A stretch of 32,982 bases of DNA, taken from contig JAJPYE010000032.1 of assembly GCA_021205095.1 (NCBI GenBank), positions 1 through 32,982 of the forward strand, written 5' to 3'. This DNA is from Oscillospiraceae bacterium. GTDB taxonomy: Bacteria; Bacillota; Clostridia; Oscillospirales; Oscillospiraceae. Positions 28,736-32,982 of the stretch are shown here, in pieces; position 1 is the stretch's first letter, and each line of letters begins with the position of its first letter. The position numbers were made by a program, and so were the translations under genes. A model generated the notes under the pieces. The model was not told the origin of the DNA and did no database searches. It was given only the letters and a program-made list of their open reading frames with translations.

Positions 28736-30607
28736 TTATATAGCTTTGTCTTCTAGGCGGGCTAGTATGGCCGCAGTCAGGGCCTCCACACATTCCTCCT
28801 CGTTCCACTTTTCGGTGTCCAGCACCAGGTCGGGGTTTGTGGGCGGCTCATAGGGGGAGGACAGGCCGGTGAAGTTGGGGATGTGACCCTCCAGGGCTTT
28901 TTTATAGAGCTTTTTGGGGTCGCGGGATTTGCACGTCTCCACGCTGGCCTTCACATAGACCTCCATAAAATCCTGGCCCACGATTTTGCGGGCCTGCTCC
29001 CGGCTGGCGGCGAAGGGGCTTATGAGCGTCACCAGCGTCACCATGCCCGCGTCCCGGAACAGGTTCGCGATCTCGCCCACACGGCGGATGTTCTCCGTTC
29101 TGTCCGCGTCGGAAAAGCCCAGGTCGGCGCACAGACCCCGGCGCACCTTATCCCCGTCCAGCACATAGGCCAGCACGTCCGAATCCAGCAGACGGCGTTC
29201 CACCTCCTGGGCGATGGTGGTCTTGCCCGCGCCGGAAAGGCCGGTCATCCACACCACCAGGCCCTTCATGCCGGACATACGGCGGCGCTCCTCCCCGGTG
29301 ACGCCGCCGGAGGACCAGCGGATGTTCCGGGTGTTGTAGTCGTATTCCTCCATGGCCTGGGTGATGATGCCGCCGCCGGCGATCTCATACCCGTCCACAA
29401 TGACGAAGCGGCTGGTGGCCTCCACTGTCCCGGCCAGGTCGAAGGCCACGGGCCGTTCCAGGGTGATGACGCACTCGCACACCTCGTTTTTCTCGCAGTA
29501 TTGCCGCTGTCCGGCGGACAGGGTGGAGGCGTTCACAATGCGCTCAATGCTCTCCAGGGCCATCTCCACCTTGGCGGTGCCGCATTTGAAGTAATACCGC
29601 CGGTTGCGGTCGAAGGGCTGCTTGCCGAGCCAGAAGACGTTTGCCTTCAGCCGCACCCCCACCTGGGGGGCGGGTTCGTCCCGGCGGCAGGCAATCTCGC
29701 CCCGGCGGACGAATATCTGCTCGTTCATGGTGAAGCCTGCGGCCATGCCTGCCTCGAAGGCCGTCGGCGTGGCGGCGTTGAATACCTCCAGGCTCTTGAC
29801 GCTGGTCTTCTTGCCGGAGGGGTAGAACACAATCTCGTCTCCGGCCCGGACGGAGCCGGACTCCACGGTTCCCGCCACAATGCGGCGGCTGTCGTTGTTG
29901 GCGGTGAATTTATATACCCCCTGCACCGGCATACGGAAGCTGGCCCGCTCCGGCGCGGGGACGGAGGCGAAATCGTCCATCTGCTGGAGCATGGTGGGGC
30001 CGGTATACCAGCTCATCCGCTGGGAACGGTTCGCGATGTTGTCCCCCTCCATGCCGGAGACGGGGATGAAGGACAGGGGATGGATGTCTACCTTTTCTAA
30101 GAAGGTGGACATTTCGGCCTTGATGTCCTCAAAAACCCGCTGGTCGTAGCCCACCAGATCCATCTTGTTCACCAGTACGGCGATTTGCCGGATGCCCAGC
30201 ATGGACAGGAAGTAGCCGTGGCGGCGGGTGTTTTCCTCCACGCCGCGGGCCGCGTCTATGACCATCAGGGCGGCCTCCGCGCGGGAGGCGCCTGTCACCA
30301 TGTTCTTTAAAAACTCGATGTGGCCCGGCGCGTCGATGATGATGTACTGGCGCTTATCCGTGTGGAAGAAGCAGCGGGCGGTGTCGATGGTGATGCCCTG
30401 GGCCTGCTCGTTTTTCAGCGCGTCCAGCAAAAAGGCGTATTCAAAGGGCTTGGAGTTGCGGCGGCAGTTTTCCCGCACCGCCTCCAGCTTTCCGTCCGGC
30501 AGGCCGTGGGCGTCCGCCAGCAGGCGGCCCACCACCGTGGATTTTCCGTGATCCACATGGCCCACGGTAACAATATTCAGGATTTCCTCGTTGTCCAAAG
30601 CAGTCAC
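28736..30607 (-). CDS. cysNC: Bifunctional sulfate adenylyltransferase subunit 1/APS kinase
   Basis: This is a fusion of the GTPase subunit of ATP sulfurylase (CysN) with APS kinase (CysC), 623 residues, as in NodQ. With CysD it converts sulfate and ATP to APS and then PAPS. The CysN part carries GHVDHGKS (16-23), DAPGH near 92, NKMD near 147 and EF-Tu-like domains to about 430. The CysC part has P-loop GLSGAGKTT (454-462), LDGDKVRRGL and PNFTGLSSPYE. The GTG at 30607 is only two bases after AAGGAG; a TTG at 30598 with better spacing may be the true start. No PAPS reductase follows, so the product is probably used for sulfonation. Confidence 0.96.
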   Translation of the reverse strand: MTALDNEEILNIVTVGHVDHGKSTVVGRLLADAHGLPDGKLEAVRENCRRNSKPFEYAFLLDALKNEQAQGITIDTARCFFHTDKRQYIIIDAPGHIEFLKNMVTGASRAEAALMVIDAARGVEENTRRHGYFLSMLGIRQIAVLVNKMDLVGYDQRVFEDIKAEMSTFLEKVDIHPLSFIPVSGMEGDNIANRSQRMSWYTGPTMLQQMDDFASVPAPERASFRMPVQGVYKFTANNDSRRIVAGTVESGSVRAGDEIVFYPSGKKTSVKSLEVFNAATPTAFEAGMAAGFTMNEQIFVRRGEIACRRDEPAPQVGVRLKANVFWLGKQPFDRNRRYYFKCGTAKVEMALESIERIVNASTLSAGQRQYCEKNEVCECVITLERPVAFDLAGTVEATSRFVIVDGYEIAGGGIITQAMEEYDYNTRNIRWSSGGVTGEERRRMSGMKGLVVWMTGLSGAGKTTIAQEVERRLLDSDVLAYVLDGDKVRRGLCADLGFSDADRTENIRRVGEIANLFRDAGMVTLVTLISPFAASREQARKIVGQDFMEVYVKASVETCKSRDPKKLYKKALEGHIPNFTGLSSPYEPPTNPDLVLDTEKWNEEECVEALTAAILARLEDKAI

Positions 30608-30673
30608 CGCTCCTTAATCAAAAACTCATAGGGGATGGGTGGATGGTATTTTCAGCAAAGAAGCCTCGCAGAG

Positions 30674-30870
30674 TTTGCGCCCGCAGGCGCAAATAAAGTT
30701 AAATCATTTTTTGCCGCGGCGTGTACGTGGCAAAAAATACTTCTCGGCCTGAGACTACCGCCCGCAGGCGGTGTGCAAACGCGCAACCGTGCGAAGCACG
30801 GCTCTTAGCGCGTGCAGTGCGCGGTTCAGGCCGCAACCCCCTTGTTTTGAAAGGCTTCGCCTTTCAAAAC
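30674..30870. repeat. Array of six hairpins between cysD and cysN
   Basis: The 266-base gap holds successive perfect hairpins. H1 TTTGCGCC/GGCGCAAA (30674-30693). H2 ATTTTTTGCC/GGCAAAAAAT (30706-30738). H3 ACCGCC/GGCGGT (30757-30772). H4 CCGTGC/GCACGG (30787-30801). H5 GCGCG/GCGCG (30808-30823). H6 a 12-bp stem GTTTTGAAAGGC/GCCTTTCAAAAC (30844-30870) three bases past the cysD stop. CGGCCTGA (30745-30752) and TCAGGCCG (30826-30833) enclose H3-H5. No gene is seen. Confidence 0.85.
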
Positions 30871-30873
30871 AGC

Positions 30874-31752
30874 CTACATATAGCCGTTGCGCCGGAGCGT
30901 TTCCAGACCGCCGTCCTCGGCGTCCTGGGCACGTCCTGAGCGCTCCGCGATGGAGGACAGGGCGCCGGTGCGAAGCTCCTCGATGATCTCGTGTACGTTG
31001 TGGGATTCCGATTTGATGGGCTTTGTGCAGGGGGCGCAGCCCAGGCTGCGGTAGCGGGTGCCGTCTCCTTGGTTATAGTAAAGACTCACGGTGGGGATAT
31101 TCTCCCGCTCGATGTACTCCCACACGTTCAGCTCTGTCCAGTCAAGCAAAGGATGGATGCGCACGTGGGTGCCGGGGGCGAAGTCGGTTTTGAACTGGTT
31201 CCAGAACTCCGGGGGCTGGTCGTCCAGATCCCAGTCGTTTTTCTGGTCGCGGGGGGAGAAATACCGCTCCTTGGAGCGGCTGCCCTCCTCGTCCGCCCGC
31301 GCCCCCACGATGACGCCGGTGTAGCGGTCGGTGTTGGTGTCCCGCTCGTATTCCCCGGTTTGAAGATTCAGCCGGTAGCGGGGCCAGGAGCCGTCCAGGG
31401 TGTGGGCCAGGGCCTCCGTCTTCAGAAGGCGGCAGCACTCCACATGGGATACGTTTCCGTCCGGGAAGGTGGTTTTGTTGTCCAGGGCCTCCTTATTCTC
31501 GCCATAAATCATATAAAGGCCCATTTCCTTGGCAAGCCTGTCCCGGTATTCGATCATCTCCGGGATTTTATAGTGGGTGTCTATATGCACCAGTGGGAAG
31601 GGCACATGCCCATAAAAGGCCTTCCGCGCCAGCCACAGCAGCACGGTGGAATCCTTCCCGATGGACCAGAGCATACACATATTGTCAAAGGCGGCGTAGG
31701 CCTCCCGCAGAATGTGGACGCTTTTTGCCTCCAGCTTGTCCAGATGATCCAT
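30874..31752 (-). CDS. cysD: Sulfate adenylyltransferase subunit 2
   Basis: This is the catalytic PP-loop subunit of ATP sulfurylase, which adenylates sulfate to APS together with CysN. It has 292 residues. PP-loop SIGKDST is at residues 30-36, then [26 protein letters not shown], and the C-terminal [13 protein letters not shown] and [16 protein letters not shown]. The gene starts two bases after the sulfotransferase stop; its ribosome site GGAGG lies in the end of that gene. The order sulfotransferase-cysD-cysNC makes a PAPS-producing and PAPS-using operon. Confidence 0.97.
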   Translation of the reverse strand: MDHLDKLEAKSVHILREAYAAFDNMCMLWSIGKDSTVLLWLARKAFYGHVPFPLVHIDTHYKIPEMIEYRDRLAKEMGLYMIYGENKEALDNKTTFPDGNVSHVECCRLLKTEALAHTLDGSWPRYRLNLQTGEYERDTNTDRYTGVIVGARADEEGSRSKERYFSPRDQKNDWDLDDQPPEFWNQFKTDFAPGTHVRIHPLLDWTELNVWEYIERENIPTVSLYYNQGDGTRYRSLGCAPCTKPIKSESHNVHEIIEELRTGALSSIAERSGRAQDAEDGGLETLRRNGYM

Positions 31753-31754
31753 AA

Positions 31755-32921
31755 TTACAGTCCCTCCACGGCTTTCATGGGGTCGCCCTGCACCATTTCA
31801 TAGCCGTAATGCTCAAAATAAAAGCCAAGATTCTGATTGATTTTCTCCCGCAGCCGGGGGCGAATGGCGTGACGGTTGGTCTGATAGGATTTTTGCCCGG
31901 CGATAAAGGAACGCAGACGGGGCAGAGCGTTTTCAAAGCCGTCCAGCTCCAGCTCCTGATAGATGTACCGCAGGTACCGCTCCGGGTCGGTGACGAAGTC
32001 TTCATACTTCACGCTGACATAATGGTGGGGCTTGAAGGTGGATTTCTCCGCAATCAGCTTTTTATACATGGGAACGGTTATGCGGTGGATGACCATATCC
32101 TCCAGCAAATCGTCCACGTCCACATCGGGGAGCTTTGTCAGCGACACCAGATTTATCTGGCTTTTTATCATGTTTACCGTGCTGTCCACCACGGCGTAGG
32201 GGTCGCGGTAGATGTTCACGAATTTGGCGTCCGGGTAAAGCTCCCGTAGCATATCCGTCCGGGCGGTGTTGTCCGGGCTTTTCAGCACCAGGCGTTTCCC
32301 ACCGCCGGTCAGGGTTTTCTTCTTCAGAATGTGCTGGTAAGCCCGCCAGTAGCGCCGCTGCTGCCGGGGCGGAAGCTGGTCAACGAATACATAGGGGATG
32401 TATTTCTCCCATACCAGGGGGAAGGCCAGCAGATGATCCAGAATAAAGGGGGTGAAATTCCCCAGGGCAAAGGTCTCCTCCATGGGCAGATCCATGGTGT
32501 ACTGGACGTTATCCATGGGGCGGGCGTTTTTGATGCCGCTTTTCACCCCGCCCCGCAAAAGCCAGCCCAGCAACACATAGTTGGAGAACATGGCCGTGTT
32601 CATGGGGCTGAACCAGTCGAACTGGGGATCCCGGCTCATCAGATTTTGCAGGAAGGTGGTGCCGCTGCGCCAGTGGCCCAGGATGAACACCGGGTCTTTC
32701 GTGATCTTCGTCCGATGCAGGGGAATGGCGCACACAAGCCCCTCCAAAATGGCGAAGGGGAACAGGATAATACTGATGACGGTGATGAACAGCGCCTCCG
32801 GGATTTTACTGGGCTGGATGCGGAACCGGCATTGCCACAGCAGACGGAGCCAGTTGTCCAGCCGGACGCCCAGCAGGTAGTGGGATAGATTGAAAATCTT
32901 GGTTCTTTTTTTGTTACTCAT
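31755..32921 (-). CDS. PAPS-dependent sulfotransferase, membrane-associated
   Basis: This enzyme transfers the sulfuryl group from PAPS to an unknown acceptor. It has 388 residues. A basic N-terminus and one hydrophobic segment (about 43-66) suggest membrane attachment. The 5'-phosphosulfate loop [12 protein letters not shown] is at 79-90, followed by KSPDNTAR near 214. The 3'-phosphate site [10 protein letters not shown] is at 238-247, and a basic C-terminal [16 protein letters not shown] may close the pocket. Related gut-bacterial loci place sulfotransferase with cysD and cysN/C for sulfonating steroids or lipids; that parallel is from general knowledge. GGAG lies five bases before the ATG, and the IS-like end begins nine bases upstream of it, so the native promoter is missing. 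Confidence 0.88.
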   Translation of the reverse strand: MSNKKRTKIFNLSHYLLGVRLDNWLRLLWQCRFRIQPSKIPEALFITVISIILFPFAILEGLVCAIPLHRTKITKDPVFILGHWRSGTTFLQNLMSRDPQFDWFSPMNTAMFSNYVLLGWLLRGGVKSGIKNARPMDNVQYTMDLPMEETFALGNFTPFILDHLLAFPLVWEKYIPYVFVDQLPPRQQRRYWRAYQHILKKKTLTGGGKRLVLKSPDNTARTDMLRELYPDAKFVNIYRDPYAVVDSTVNMIKSQINLVSLTKLPDVDVDDLLEDMVIHRITVPMYKKLIAEKSTFKPHHYVSVKYEDFVTDPERYLRYIYQELELDGFENALPRLRSFIAGQKSYQTNRHAIRPRLREKINQNLGFYFEHYGYEMVQGDPMKAVEGL

Positions 32922-32930
32922 GGAAACTCC

Positions 32931-32982
32931 GGTAGTGTAAAATAGTTTGTGTAAAGTTCATAGGTTCGGTACCGGATATTGA
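32931..32982. repeat. Right copy of the 52-bp terminal inverted repeat (IS256-like end)
   Basis: This is the exact reverse complement of positions 1-52, with the inferred element edge at 32931 and the body beyond the window. It sits nine bases upstream of the sulfotransferase start codon. Confidence 0.7.

Noticed and set aside
30745-30833. Cloverleaf between cysD and cysN as a tRNA
   Set aside because: Arm sizes and loops do not match a tRNA, and there is no GTTCRANNC T-loop or anticodon arm of the right length. Kept as a structural finding only.
1-32982. Inverted 52-bp ends as a linear plasmid or phage terminus
   Set aside because: The content is chromosomal (ribosomal proteins, lepA, pta), with no replication or phage genes. 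An IS or assembly break is more likely.

Overview
The window looks like one contig from a GC-rich, spore-forming clostridial Firmicute, most plausibly in the Oscillospirales. The signs are dipicolinate synthase genes, strong GGAGG ribosome sites, a T-box leader, consensus sigma-A promoters, and Gram-positive gene types (LTA-synthase-like enzyme, VanY peptidase, LepA behind an XRE regulator). The assignment is by gene content only. The two ends carry the same 52 bp in inverted orientation, resembling the tip of an IS256-family element, so the contig probably broke at two copies of one insertion sequence.

Layout. 1-3414 (minus): dpaB, dpaA, a VanY-type carboxypeptidase and pta. 3531-6567 (plus): XRE regulator, lepA and a secreted NlpC/P60-like protein. 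6576-9972: an accessory block with visibly lower GC, holding an HxlR regulator diverging from a four-gene operon: a Cys-rich peptide made of exact 17-residue repeats, a radical SAM/SPASM enzyme, a nitroreductase, and an FMN split-barrel protein fused to a 2[4Fe-4S] ferredoxin. This fits the ACGX-repeat peptide/radical SAM type, known only as a bioinformatic prediction, and is the best candidate here for an uncharacterised biosynthetic system. 9988-12817 (minus): CvpA-like and LTA-synthase-like membrane proteins. 13014-14467 (plus): a C_GCAxxG_C_C redox protein translationally coupled to an FMN alpha-hydroxy-acid dehydrogenase with a Cys-rich N-terminus. 14535-15302 (minus): a toxin-antitoxin-like pair. 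15343-17791: AlaX, DUF1294 (apparently leaderless) and psuG.

17969-23742 is a tryptophan-responsive unit: a promoter, a T-box with a probable UGG specifier, a substrate-binding lipoprotein, TrpB2, a permease, an ATPase and a coupled DUF3267 membrane metalloprotease-like gene. 23868-26071 (minus) is rpmG-secE-nusG-rplK-rplA, ending in a terminator without rplJ-rplL. 26285-28341 (minus) holds an E2-acyltransferase-like protein that lacks the catalytic His and a secreted alpha/beta hydrolase. 28736-32921 (minus) is a sulfotransferase-cysD-cysNC operon, a self-contained PAPS synthesis and sulfonation module whose upstream side is cut by the right-hand IS end.

Two non-coding themes recur. First, four intergenic stretches (about 17795-17950, 19553-19783, 21309-21405, 28578-28676) are copies of one family of long imperfect palindromes with a shared core, and some lie inside operons. 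Second, the cysD-cysN gap contains six back-to-back hairpins, three of them enclosed by an 8-bp stem in a cloverleaf layout. No tRNA, rRNA or CRISPR array was seen.
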